Below are positions 15,114 to 22,595 of a stretch of DNA of 35,757 nt, one piece after another. The stretch's first letter is position 1. Each line of letters starts with the position of its first letter. The notes under the pieces were generated by a model. It did not search any database, was not told the origin of the DNA, and saw only the letters and a program-made list of their open reading frames with translations. The DNA comes from Sulfuricurvum sp. (lineage in GTDB: Bacteria > Campylobacterota > Campylobacteria > Campylobacterales > Sulfurimonadaceae): contig JAUYSQ010000102.1 in the NCBI GenBank assembly GCA_030696285.1, positions 1 to 35,757 on the forward strand, read 5' to 3'. The position numbers were made by a program, and so were the translations under genes.

Positions 15114-16610
15114 TTAAAAAAGAGTGGGGGGAATTTCCTCTCTTTTTTTTCCTTTTATCCTATTCGTTTTTGATTCTCCAAAAAAATGGAGTTCATTTTC
15201 TCCTAAAATACGGATCAAATTAGTCGTCCCCTGAATCCAGACAGGGTCTCCGGCAGTAAAGATATAGGTTTGTGTTTTATCGAGTATCTGGCGCTCAAAA
15301 CCTTGGATAATAATCTCTCTAAGAGCCTCTTCTACTTTGCGTGCTTTGGTTAAAAACGTAGGGGCAACCCCCCACACTATAGTTAAGATGCGCGCTATTC
15401 TCTCGTCATACGTAGCGGCATAAATTGTCATTTCAGGACGGTAGCGAGAGAGCTTTTTCACCGATTGGCCCGATGTCGTCATAGCAATAATCCCCGCAAC
15501 ATGAAGAGCATCTCCCAAACGTACTGCCGATTCATTCACAATGTCCATCGGATCATAGTGTTTAAATTCTGAAAATTTATCAAACGGATAAATCTTCTCG
15601 ATCGACTCAATGGTCTTTACCATGGTCTCCACTACCAAGACGGGATTGTGTCCTACCGATGATTCCTCTGAGAGCATCACCGCATCCGTACCGTCCAATA
15701 CCGCATTCGCCACATCACTGATTTCAGCACGTGTTGCCGTATCTTTTTCCGTCATCGACAACAGCATTTGGGTAGCTGTAATCACTGGCTTCGAACGTTC
15801 ATTCGCTTTTCGTATCAACATTTTTTGAATCATCGGTACTTCATGATACGGCACTTCGATTCCCAAATCCCCTCGCGCTACCATCAATCCATCGGAATGT
15901 TCCAATATCTCATCAATATTTTCAATGGCATCAAATTTCTCAATTTTAGCAATCAGCTGTACATTCCCGTTATAAGAACGGATAACCTCACGCGCTTGTA
16001 TCATATCATTAGCATTTTGAACAAACGATATAGCCATAAAATCAACCCCATTGGCAACCCCCCATGCCATATCAGCATGATCTTTGGGGGTTAACACATT
16101 TATATCCAAATGGGTATTGGGAAAATTCACCCCTTTTTTCGAACTCAACTTTCCCTTATTTTCGATAATTATACGTACGTATTCCTCTTCGCATGCAACA
16201 ATTTTCGCCCGAATATTGCCATCATGAAGAGAGATGGCATCCCCTACTTTCAACCTCGTTAAGATATCGTTCGGATTGAGACAACTGGTGTAGTGATGCT
16301 CATTTATTCGCTCTCCCTCCAGTGTCTCACGGTAAAAATCGATAAAATCACCTGCTTGAAGATGAAAATCCTCTTTTAACATTCCAATTCGGATTTTAGG
16401 ACCACTGATGTCTTGTAAGATACCTACAATAAAACCCGTTTGCTCCATTGCCGTACGGATATTCTTTAATACTTTCAAATGGTAATCATGGGTACCATGT
16501 GAAAAGTTCAGACGAAAAACATTAACACCCGCCCGAATCATCGAGGAAAGGATCTCCACGCTTTGTGACGATGGACCTATCGTAGCCAATATCTTTGTCC
16601 GTTTTGTCAT
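15114..16610 (-). CDS. pyk: Pyruvate kinase
   Basis: 498 residues from ATG at 16610. Converts phosphoenolpyruvate and ADP to pyruvate and ATP. N-terminal TKILATIGPSS, RLNFSHGTHDYH (substrate Arg), QDISGPKIRIG, the signature IAKIEKFDAIENIDEI with the catalytic Lys, MVARGDLGIEVP (metal site) and MLSEESSVG; the C-domain carries the usual alternating fold. The family is about 470-480 residues. The extra length is a Lys-rich tail (KTNRIKGKKREEIPPTLF). The ORF track's TTG start adds two residues, but GGAG is 7 bases from the ATG. Monocistronic. Confidence 0.95.
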   Translation of the reverse strand: MTKRTKILATIGPSSQSVEILSSMIRAGVNVFRLNFSHGTHDYHLKVLKNIRTAMEQTGFIVGILQDISGPKIRIGMLKEDFHLQAGDFIDFYRETLEGERINEHHYTSCLNPNDILTRLKVGDAISLHDGNIRAKIVACEEEYVRIIIENKGKLSSKKGVNFPNTHLDINVLTPKDHADMAWGVANGVDFMAISFVQNANDMIQAREVIRSYNGNVQLIAKIEKFDAIENIDEILEHSDGLMVARGDLGIEVPYHEVPMIQKMLIRKANERSKPVITATQMLLSMTEKDTATRAEISDVANAVLDGTDAVMLSEESSVGHNPVLVVETMVKTIESIEKIYPFDKFSEFKHYDPMDIVNESAVRLGDALHVAGIIAMTTSGQSVKKLSRYRPEMTIYAATYDERIARILTIVWGVAPTFLTKARKVEEALREIIIQGFERQILDKTQTYIFTAGDPVWIQGTTNLIRILGENELHFFGESKTNRIKGKKREEIPPTLF

Positions 16611-16645
16611 ATTCAATCTCCACTTTATCTCTGACTATTTGCAAG

Positions 16646-16651
16646 ATAGTA
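16646..16651 (-). promoter_or_regulatory. Extended -10 box for pyk
   Basis: TGC-TACTAT on the minus strand, about 35 bases before the pyk ATG. Confidence 0.4.
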
Positions 16652-16700
16652 GCACATTTTTAGTGCCGTAAAATCAATCTCAGGGAATTAAGAGGTGGTT

Positions 16701-16717
16701 TCGACTAAAATGGTCGA
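16701..16717. promoter_or_regulatory. Inverted repeat around the -10 box of the cyclase-like gene
   Basis: TCGAC-TAAAATG-GTCGA: exact 5-base arms around a -10-like TAAAAT, 30 bases before the ATG at 16748. A dimeric repressor bound here would block the promoter. Arms of 5 bases can arise by chance, so this is only a candidate. Confidence 0.35.
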
Positions 16718-16747
16718 CATATTCATTTTGGAAACGGCGCGATCACT

Positions 16748-17413
16748 ATGTATAAAAAACCCATTGAAGCCGATATTGTCTTGGTTGATATTATTGACTT
16801 TTCACGCCTTAGTATGCCACGTCAGCTCGAGCTCATCACCTATCTTTCTCAGAGCTATAAAAAAATGATCCATAAAATGCTCAAAAACTCAGGAATCCCT
16901 TTAGAAAAAATGCTCCAGGGAATCATCCCTACGGGAGATGGTTTCTATTGTATTTTACATCCAAGCCTAAAAGGATTTGGATCGATTTTAGGGCTCTCCT
17001 TTATCCATTTTTCCGATTTTATCTCTCGTGAATACCCTTATTTTCAAGGTATACGCGTCGCGGTACATACAGGGAATATTTATAAATTTGAAGATATTTT
17101 GGGTCATGATAATTTTGTCGGAGATGGGCTTAACGAGTGTGCTCGCTATGTTGAAATCAAAAATCTTATTGTCAGTACCGTCTTTGTTTCCGATACCGCA
17201 TTCGCATCACTACAAGGCTTCTTAGAAAATCATACCGATTTTGCCGAACTGCTACAAAAACGTGAATTCAAACACAGTTCATGCCATACTTTTATAGACA
17301 AACATAAAATAGAACGTCACGGATACCTTATCTGGATGCGTCAAGGGGGAATTATCCCTCCACCCAAACCAGATTGGCTACTTGCACCCAAAAGGAGAAA
17401 TTATGCGCTTTAG
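16748..17413 (+). CDS. Stand-alone class III nucleotidyl cyclase-like protein
   Basis: 221 residues, no signal peptide or membrane helix, a single catalytic-type domain. Landmarks of the class III adenylate/guanylate cyclase fold: VDIIDFSRL (metal Asp14), PTGDGFYCIL (metal Asp64), RVAVHTGNIY, and NFVGDGLNECARY matching IGDGVNxAxR, which gives the transition-state Asn129 and Arg133. The purine-selecting positions are unusual: the Lys expected three before GD is Ile60, and the Asp/Thr partner is Asn122. So metal binding and catalysis look intact while nucleotide specificity is unclear. There is no recognisable sensor domain; the tail (IWMRQGGIIPPPKPDW) is not a known module. It overlaps the next gene by 11 bases. 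No strong Shine-Dalgarno. Domain call fairly sure, activity unproven. Confidence 0.72.
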   Translation: MYKKPIEADIVLVDIIDFSRLSMPRQLELITYLSQSYKKMIHKMLKNSGIPLEKMLQGIIPTGDGFYCILHPSLKGFGSILGLSFIHFSDFISREYPYFQGIRVAVHTGNIYKFEDILGHDNFVGDGLNECARYVEIKNLIVSTVFVSDTAFASLQGFLENHTDFAELLQKREFKHSSCHTFIDKHKIERHGYLIWMRQGGIIPPPKPDWLLAPKRRNYAL

Positions 17414-18065
17414 TATTGACGATTACGCAAAAACTTTTAAAATGTCCAAAGAGATGATCCACAATAAAATTCGGACCAAACGGCTCAACTACATTATTGA
17501 AGCAGGAGTCACCTATATTATTGTTCCTCGCAGCTCACTGGATGATGAGTCTAAACGCTCGCTTCTCGAAGCACAAAAAACCAAAGCGGCAACCACTCCA
17601 CCTCCTGCACCTGCTAAAACGAGTATAGGAATGGTCATCTCTCTGTATCAAAAAGAGAATCACCATCTAAAACTAAAAATCAAAGAGCTCGAAGCTAAAA
17701 TCGATTCTCTTATTCATGATAAAGAGCAAATGCTGATCGCCGAACGCTATCGTATCGAAGAGATTTATACGGCCAAAGATGAGCAGCTCAAAAGTATTTT
17801 AGAAGTTTTAAGTACCAAACTCATGCTATCTCAAAATACTACCGTACATGATGTGGTAGCGACACAACCGCAGAACCTCTCTTTTGCATCCAGTGGGGTT
17901 ATCGAGCTTAAGCGCTATCTTAAATTTATCGGAATAGGGAGTGAAGGACGGAAAAACATCCGAAACCGCTTTTCTCAAGCGTACGGAAGCGATATTCGTG
18001 TCATTCAAAAAGAAGGGGAATTTTACGTCGATCTCTCAAAATATGACTATACCGATCTTTTATAA
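17403..18065 (+). CDS. HTH plus coiled-coil protein, unknown function
   Basis: 220 residues from the ATG at 17403, chosen because AAAGGAGA sits 6-7 bases upstream; the ORF track's earlier ATG lacks one. Residues 1-45 (FSIDDYAKTFKMSKEMIHNKIRTKRL) look like an excisionase/MerR-like winged HTH. Residues 60-72 are a Pro/Ala linker. About 75-140 form a charged coiled coil (ENHHLKLKIKELEAKIDSL). About 163-220 form a compact basic C-terminal domain (KRYLKFIGIGSEGRKNIRNR). Such a layout suits a dimeric DNA-binding or nucleoid/partition-type protein. It overlaps the cyclase-like gene by 11 bases, so the two are coupled. I do not recognise a named family with confidence. Confidence 0.75.
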   Translation: MRFSIDDYAKTFKMSKEMIHNKIRTKRLNYIIEAGVTYIIVPRSSLDDESKRSLLEAQKTKAATTPPPAPAKTSIGMVISLYQKENHHLKLKIKELEAKIDSLIHDKEQMLIAERYRIEEIYTAKDEQLKSILEVLSTKLMLSQNTTVHDVVATQPQNLSFASSGVIELKRYLKFIGIGSEGRKNIRNRFSQAYGSDIRVIQKEGEFYVDLSKYDYTDLL

Positions 18066-18361
18066 CATCGCTTCCTTTCAAAATCTTCATACTTTTTCAT
18101 CTTTCCTTACATTTTCGGGTCTAACCCGATAATCCATCCCAGTAAACCTTCTTTGATACATCTCATATTCTATTTTTTATGAAATAGATATACGAGAATC
18201 TGTATATTATACTTATATTAACGAATGCAATTAAAGATATTAATGATAAAACCGATATAAAAAATTGTATTAGAAGCACTTAAATTCTTATAAAAATAAT
18301 TTAATGATATATTTTATACGTTTTAATGTTTATTTTAAGAAACTAATCTTACAATGGGACA
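18066..18361. other. AT-rich intergenic region (about 300 bases) without a gene
   Basis: Very AT-rich, no convincing ORF. It contains two small perfect hairpins: TCGGGT-CTA-ACCCGA (18115-18129) and TCTATTT/AAATAGA with a 6-base loop (18169-18188), either of which may end the cyclase operon transcript, though neither has a good U-tract. TTAATG recurs at 18240, 18301 and 18323 ahead of the HTH gene. A TACAAT (18350-18355) lies immediately before that gene. Confidence 0.5.
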
Positions 18362-18607
18362 ATGGAAATGAATGATCTTTTTAATCTTCTTCACAATGCT
18401 GTAGAAGCACAAAATAAGGGAAAGAAGATTTCTCAAAAAGAGATGGCCCAAAAATTGGGAATTTCTATGCGGTCCTATCAAGATTGGAGATTGGGCAACG
18501 CTAAACCTCAAGCTGCAAAAGCTGTTTTAGAGATGTTAGGAATGCTCGAAGACGATGAAATTATTCGAGTTGTTCGAAAAATAAATAAACTAGGAAGCGG
18601 ATCATGA
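18362..18607 (+). CDS. Small XRE/Cro-type helix-turn-helix protein
   Basis: 81 residues. A Cro/CI-like HTH occupies about 22-60 (ISQKEMAQKLGISMRSYQDWRLG), followed by a short helical tail. It is small enough to be a simple autoregulatory repressor or an antitoxin-like protein. Two starts are possible: ATG 18362, only 6 bases after a TACAAT box (leaderless), or ATG 18368 with TGGGA about 8 bases upstream. Its stop overlaps the next start in ATGA. Target unknown. Confidence 0.8.
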   Translation: MEMNDLFNLLHNAVEAQNKGKKISQKEMAQKLGISMRSYQDWRLGNAKPQAAKAVLEMLGMLEDDEIIRVVRKINKLGSGS

Positions 18608-18849
18608 GTACTTTAAGCGAACAAGAACGTCACGGACTGGAAGATGTTTTTTTATCCATATCTTCATCTCATCCATCTATCCTTAAGGATAAGGCTTTTC
18701 ACTACCATACGCACCTCATGTTCCACCTCAAAGGCCAGATTAGAACCCTTATGCGCCCTTCATTCATCCAAAAAAAGCTCATAAACACCCTAAAAATGAC
18801 ATTTTTGCAAAAGAATCTGCAAAAAACAGAAAAAACAAGAAAAAATTAA
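18604..18849 (+). CDS. Small basic protein coupled to the HTH gene, unknown function
   Basis: 81 residues. The 4-base ATGA overlap with the HTH gene is the main reason to believe it is real. The N-terminal half (LSEQERHGLEDVFLSI) is acidic and helical, and the C-terminal half is strongly basic (SFIQKKLINTLKMTF, then a Lys/Thr/Gln-rich tail), so nucleic-acid or membrane contact is conceivable. No motif is recognised. An HTH gene followed by a small coupled gene can be a toxin-antitoxin pair, but nothing in this sequence resembles a known toxin. Confidence 0.6.
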   Translation: MSTLSEQERHGLEDVFLSISSSHPSILKDKAFHYHTHLMFHLKGQIRTLMRPSFIQKKLINTLKMTFLQKNLQKTEKTRKN

Positions 18850-18954
18850 GCTAAGAGATATTAAAGTATTCGCGTTCAAATCGTTTTTTCTTCTTTTTCC
18901 TCGTGAAGCAGGAGAGTTTGGCGAGTTTCACAGATCTTTACCCAAGGGATATAA

Positions 18955-19239
18955 ATGAATAAAGCACAATTCGTTGAATTGGTACAAAAAAGCGGTAGTT
19001 ACAAAACTAAAGTAGAAGCTGAAACAGCAATCAAAGCCTTTACAGAGGCAGTTACTGCAGCTCTTGTTGCTAAAGAAGAGGTTTCTTTGGTAGGTTTCGG
19101 TAATTTTGCCGCATCATTGCAAAAAGGCAAAAGCGGTAAAGTACCTGGTACAACTAAAACCTATACCACTGAAGACAAAATGGTTCCTAAATTCAAACCA
19201 GGCAAAAGTCTTAAAGACAGCGTTGCTGACGCAAAATAA
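18955..19239 (+). CDS. HU/IHF-family histone-like DNA-binding protein
   Basis: 94 residues, the usual HU length. MNKAQFVELVQKSGSYKTKVEAE is the dimerisation helix pair, VSLVGFGNFAA the beta-turn signature, and the DNA-binding arm runs through LQKGKSGKVPGTTKTYTTEDKMVPKFKPGK. The arm's usual RNPQTG is replaced by a Lys/Thr-rich version with the bending Pro kept (KVPG). AAGGGA lies 7 bases before the ATG in a leader of about 100 bases. It is monocistronic and ends at a strong hairpin. Confidence 0.92.
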   Translation: MNKAQFVELVQKSGSYKTKVEAETAIKAFTEAVTAALVAKEEVSLVGFGNFAASLQKGKSGKVPGTTKTYTTEDKMVPKFKPGKSLKDSVADAK

Positions 19240-19250
19240 TCACCCTTTTT

Positions 19251-19273
19251 AATCCGAGGAGTCTCCTCGGATT
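19251..19273 (+). terminator. Hairpin after the HU gene
   Basis: Perfect 10-bp stem AATCCGAGGA / TCCTCGGATT with a GTC loop, 12 bases after the HU stop. TTTTT precedes rather than follows the stem on the plus strand, so it is a strong structure without a canonical U-tract. Confidence 0.65.
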
Positions 19274-19347
19274 ACGAGATACCTCTTCTCTAATTTTTCC
19301 TCTAATTTGGCTATAATTGTTCACTTGATCACTGCGAAAGGGGTGTT

Positions 19348-20793
19348 GTGTTTTTTTCGTTTTTCTCGCGTCTATCGCTCTCTAAAGCATCTGTCAACAA
19401 TGAAACGGTTCAATACCCTACAATAAAAAATTCTCAAAAAATATTAGAAGAGGCAACAGAGACTGCAAATGGTATATTTCTACAAAATTTTACCCTCTTC
19501 CATCATGAGAACTCTTTTACGTTGGATATCCTCATTTTTTTACCTCACTATGGCCTCTATTTAGGTGAAAAAATCGCGTGGAAAACGGACGAGCTTAAAA
19601 AAGCTCATCTTGAACGCTCCAATAAGCACGGTAAAAAAAATCCGACGACCCAACTAGGGCTTTCGGAAGCATCAATTCAACACAAACTTGAAGATGTTTT
19701 ATCGTTTAACTTTACACCTATTGAACGTTTTTTTTGGATGGAAAACCTCAGTGAAGCAGATTTTGATCTCCTAGATGATTCTTTCCACAAGCTATTGCCA
19801 AAAAATAGACTTATTTTTAATGACGATACCATCCAAAGTATCCAAAATAAGTTGCATACCCTCGGAACCTATCAAGATGAGCCTTATTCTAAACTCAAAG
19901 TAATAGGTTCACTTAAAGCGCATACTCTCCTTTTACCGACTGATTTTAAACCGTTCGGTGCTTTTCTTTCACAGGAACAGCAACACTTTTTAGATACTCC
20001 CTTTAGTTCGTCTATTATTGCTTTAAACGGTGGATATGGAAGCGGAAAGAGTACGGTCTTAATTCGCAAAGTGATTCAAATGTTGCTTGAGCAACCCCTT
20101 TCCAAGGTGATAATCATTGCCCCAACGCTTTTAAATACTGAAATGTTTCGTGAAGAACTTATTGCCATTACCGAATTTGCTGCTCTTGTCGTTAACTTCT
20201 CAAACCTTCACTTTTTTCCCCTAAGCATCCATCATGAACCGATAGAAACAACAGCCATATTTCATGAATCATCCCTTATCGTGTGCGATGATGCTCATTT
20301 ATTTAAAAGCGGTATTCTGGAGTCGATAATGGCACACCAAGGCAATCGAACTCTTTTATTGAGCAGTACAGTTGCTCTCCATGAATCCAATACCTATACC
20401 TTAAAAAATTCCTACCGCGCTCCTCTTGTTAAGCACGTTCATTTTTCTCACACCAAAGGGGCTCTTTTTACGGTTCTTACAGGGCTTCAAGAGCTTCGAG
20501 AAAAATTCTCAAAGAGTCCTATTCTCATTATTCTTCCTGATGAGCTTTTAATAGATGAGTATAAGCACGCCATAGATGAGCATCTCCATCTTGAGTCTCA
20601 AATACTCAATACTGCCTTTAGCTTACAATACAAAAATTTTGATGCCATAACGCTCTCTACACCGCAGTTTATCAACTCTCTGGAAGCCCCGCATTGTTAT
20701 CTTGTCAATCTCAATCCTGAAGATCCTCTCTATTGGCTTGCGTTAAGCCGAGCATCAGAGAGCGTCACTATAATTTCTGAAGATATTCACTAA
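19348..20793 (+). CDS. NERD-like nuclease domain fused to a compact SF1 helicase-like ATPase (GTG start)
   Basis: 481 residues. N-terminus: FTLDILIFLPHYGLYLGEKIAW (Asp60, Glu74) followed by NPTTQ (98-102) resembles the NERD nuclease-related domain, although the usual ExK reads EK here and may be impaired. From about 208: Q-motif-like LSQEQQHFL, Walker A GGYGSGKST (228-236), Walker B LIVCDDAH (310-317), motif III-like LLLSSTVAL, and a C-terminal ALSRASESVTII that matches helicase motif VI (ALTRA). It is shorter than UvrD/Rep, with little room for the 1B/2B inserts. Likely a DNA repair or restriction-type ATPase; the substrate is unknown. GTG start after AAAGGGG. It precedes msrB by 19 bases. 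Confidence 0.7.
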   Translation: MFFSFFSRLSLSKASVNNETVQYPTIKNSQKILEEATETANGIFLQNFTLFHHENSFTLDILIFLPHYGLYLGEKIAWKTDELKKAHLERSNKHGKKNPTTQLGLSEASIQHKLEDVLSFNFTPIERFFWMENLSEADFDLLDDSFHKLLPKNRLIFNDDTIQSIQNKLHTLGTYQDEPYSKLKVIGSLKAHTLLLPTDFKPFGAFLSQEQQHFLDTPFSSSIIALNGGYGSGKSTVLIRKVIQMLLEQPLSKVIIIAPTLLNTEMFREELIAITEFAALVVNFSNLHFFPLSIHHEPIETTAIFHESSLIVCDDAHLFKSGILESIMAHQGNRTLLLSSTVALHESNTYTLKNSYRAPLVKHVHFSHTKGALFTVLTGLQELREKFSKSPILIILPDELLIDEYKHAIDEHLHLESQILNTAFSLQYKNFDAITLSTPQFINSLEAPHCYLVNLNPEDPLYWLALSRASESVTIISEDIH

Positions 20794-20812
20794 TACCTAA
20801 ATTGGAGACATA

Positions 20813-21217
20813 ATGAATAAAATCACTAAAACCGATGAGCAATGGCGAAGCCAACTATCATCGGAAGCGTATCATGTCACCCGACAGCATGGTACTGAGC
20901 CTGCATTTAGTGGCGAATATGCCTCTTTTAAGGGGGATGGACTTTACACCTGCGTTTGTTGCGGTGCGCCGCTTTTTGATTCGATTAACAAATACGATTC
21001 AGGGTCTGGTTGGCCGAGCTACGATCAACCTGTTGCCCCAGAGGCACTGATCGAGAATCGCGACGTTAGCCACGGCATGGTTCGTGTTGAAGTGCTGTGC
21101 GCCAAGTGTGACGCTCATTTAGGCCATGTTTTCCCCGATGGACCAATAACCACAGGACTTCGCTATTGCATCAACTCTGTCTGCCTCAATTTTAACCCAC
21201 GAAATAAGGAATCTTAA
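20813..21217 (+). CDS. msrB: Peptide methionine (R)-S-oxide reductase
   Basis: 134 residues, a complete stand-alone MsrB. Zinc cysteines CVCC and CAKC, the substrate-site segments SGSGWPSY and [11 protein letters not shown], and the catalytic RYCINS cysteine are all present. It reduces methionine-R-sulfoxide in proteins. There is no signal peptide, so it is cytoplasmic, unlike the fused MsrAB forms. GGAG precedes the ATG. Its stop overlaps the next start by one base (TAATG). Confidence 0.96.
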   Translation: MNKITKTDEQWRSQLSSEAYHVTRQHGTEPAFSGEYASFKGDGLYTCVCCGAPLFDSINKYDSGSGWPSYDQPVAPEALIENRDVSHGMVRVEVLCAKCDAHLGHVFPDGPITTGLRYCINSVCLNFNPRNKES

Positions 21218-21747
21218 TGCGTACTCTTCTCTCACTTCTTGTGTGTGCCAGCTTTGCCTATGCGGCTCATCCTCAAGTATCTTTGCAAACTACCCAAGGC
21301 GAGCTTGTCCTTGAGCTTTATGAAGATGTTGCCCCTCTGGCCGTTGAAAACTTTACGACCCACGTCAAAAATGGCTACTACAATGGACTCACGTTTCATC
21401 GTATCATCAAAAATTTTATGGTTCAGGGCGGCGACCCGACCGGTACCGGTGCAGGCGGTGTATCCATTTGGAATAAACCGTTTAAAGATGAATTCAAATC
21501 AGGGGTTGTCTTTAATCAAGCCGGTATTTTAGCGATGGCAAATGCAGGACCTCGTACGAATGGAAGTCAGTTTTTTCTCACAACAGCACCTACACCTTGG
21601 CTCAATGGGTACCATACGATCTTCGGTAAAGTGATCAAGGGGGGCGATACGTTAGGAAAGCTGAATAATGTCCAGACGAATGGTCAACAAAATGGAGATA
21701 AGCCGCTTCAAACGCAAAAAATCATCAAAGCCACACTGCTTCCGTAA
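21217..21747 (+). CDS. Periplasmic cyclophilin-type peptidyl-prolyl isomerase
   Basis: 176 residues. A short signal peptide ([16 protein letters not shown]) directs it to the periplasm. The cyclophilin core shows FHRIIKNFMVQGGDPTGTG (catalytic Arg), MANAGPRTNGSQFF and WLNGYHTIFGKV. A PpiA-like folding catalyst. Translationally coupled to msrB, which makes a small protein-quality-control pair, although MsrB stays in the cytoplasm. Its stop codon abuts the motB stop on the other strand with no gap. Confidence 0.94.
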   Translation: MRTLLSLLVCASFAYAAHPQVSLQTTQGELVLELYEDVAPLAVENFTTHVKNGYYNGLTFHRIIKNFMVQGGDPTGTGAGGVSIWNKPFKDEFKSGVVFNQAGILAMANAGPRTNGSQFFLTTAPTPWLNGYHTIFGKVIKGGDTLGKLNNVQTNGQQNGDKPLQTQKIIKATLLP

Positions 21748-21760
21748 TTACTGCGGAAGC
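21738..21760. terminator. Bidirectional hairpin spanning the ppi and motB stop codons
   Basis: Stem GCTTCCG / CGGAAGC (7 bp) with a 9-base loop TAATTACTG that contains both convergent stop codons back to back (TAA and the complement of TAA). Downstream T-runs are short on both sides. Confidence 0.55.
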
Positions 21761-22584
21761 TTTGCGAGTGAATCCAATACGCTCTTCTGAGCCGCTTGGT
21801 CGAGCTTTTTATCATTGGCTACAAACATATAAAATTCAACCCGTCTGTTTTTAGCACGATTTGTTTCGGTGGCATTGGATGCCAATGGTTTCGCCGCACC
21901 AAAACCGGCACTTGAAAGTCGCTCGGCACTCACTCCATTTTTTATCAATTCACGCACTACAGTAGCAGAACGGGCACTGGATAGATCAAAATTATCTCTA
22001 AAAGCTGATCCTTTTGGAAGAGCTTGGTTATCAGTATAGCCACGTACCGAAATATCTACGGTATCGGGAAGTGTTTTAATAATATCTGCAACCCGCTTAA
22101 CGAAACGACGCATCTCTTCATCATCAAGGGTAGCGTTTGAACCCCTAAAAGGGATCGTAGCAGGCAATTTTAATAATACCCCATCCATACTCTGGTCTAA
22201 CGCTCCCTCTCCCACTGAAACATTTTGCATCTGTTCATCTTCTTCAGTGCTTGATTCGATCTTAGCAACACTGGCTGCAGGGGTAGTTTGCAATACTGCT
22301 CCGCCGCTTGAAATAGGTATTTGCCCACTGCTTTGTTCGGATGGTTTTTCAGTTGATTCGGGATTCATCGGGACAACAGGACTAATCTCTTGGGGTGCCG
22401 GGGCATAGTCGTATATTTTAACAAACTCTTCTTTGACCGCGCGCATCTTCTCTTGATTTACCGAAGCCAATGCGTACAAGGCGATAAAGAGTGCCAACAG
22501 AAGACTAAAAAAGTCGGCCGTTGGAACTGCCCATTTCTCCCCAGCCGGACATTCTGGACATTTTTTACATTTTTTACTCGCCAT
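21748..22584 (-). CDS. motB: Flagellar motor stator protein MotB
   Basis: 278 residues. The cytoplasmic N-terminus KKCKKCPECPAGEKW is followed by one membrane helix (ADFFSLLLALFIALYALA) holding the proton-binding Asp at about 24. A plug and a Ser/Pro/Glu-rich linker lead to an OmpA/MotB peptidoglycan-binding domain from about 155 (VDISVRGYTDN, DLSSARSATVVRELI, GFGAAKPLASN, NRRVEF). It anchors the stator to the cell wall. It follows motA by 11 bases. The three-cysteine N-terminus matches what I recall of Campylobacter MotB and is not an anomaly. Confidence 0.96.
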   Translation of the reverse strand: MASKKCKKCPECPAGEKWAVPTADFFSLLLALFIALYALASVNQEKMRAVKEEFVKIYDYAPAPQEISPVVPMNPESTEKPSEQSSGQIPISSGGAVLQTTPAASVAKIESSTEEDEQMQNVSVGEGALDQSMDGVLLKLPATIPFRGSNATLDDEEMRRFVKRVADIIKTLPDTVDISVRGYTDNQALPKGSAFRDNFDLSSARSATVVRELIKNGVSAERLSSAGFGAAKPLASNATETNRAKNRRVEFYMFVANDKKLDQAAQKSVLDSLAKLPQ

Positions 22585-22595
22585 TTAAATACTCA

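Noticed and set aside
18066-18361. CRISPR array, tRNA or mobile-element end in the AT-rich spacer
   Set aside because: No regularly spaced long repeats, no cloverleaf, no transposase remnant and no target-site duplication are visible.
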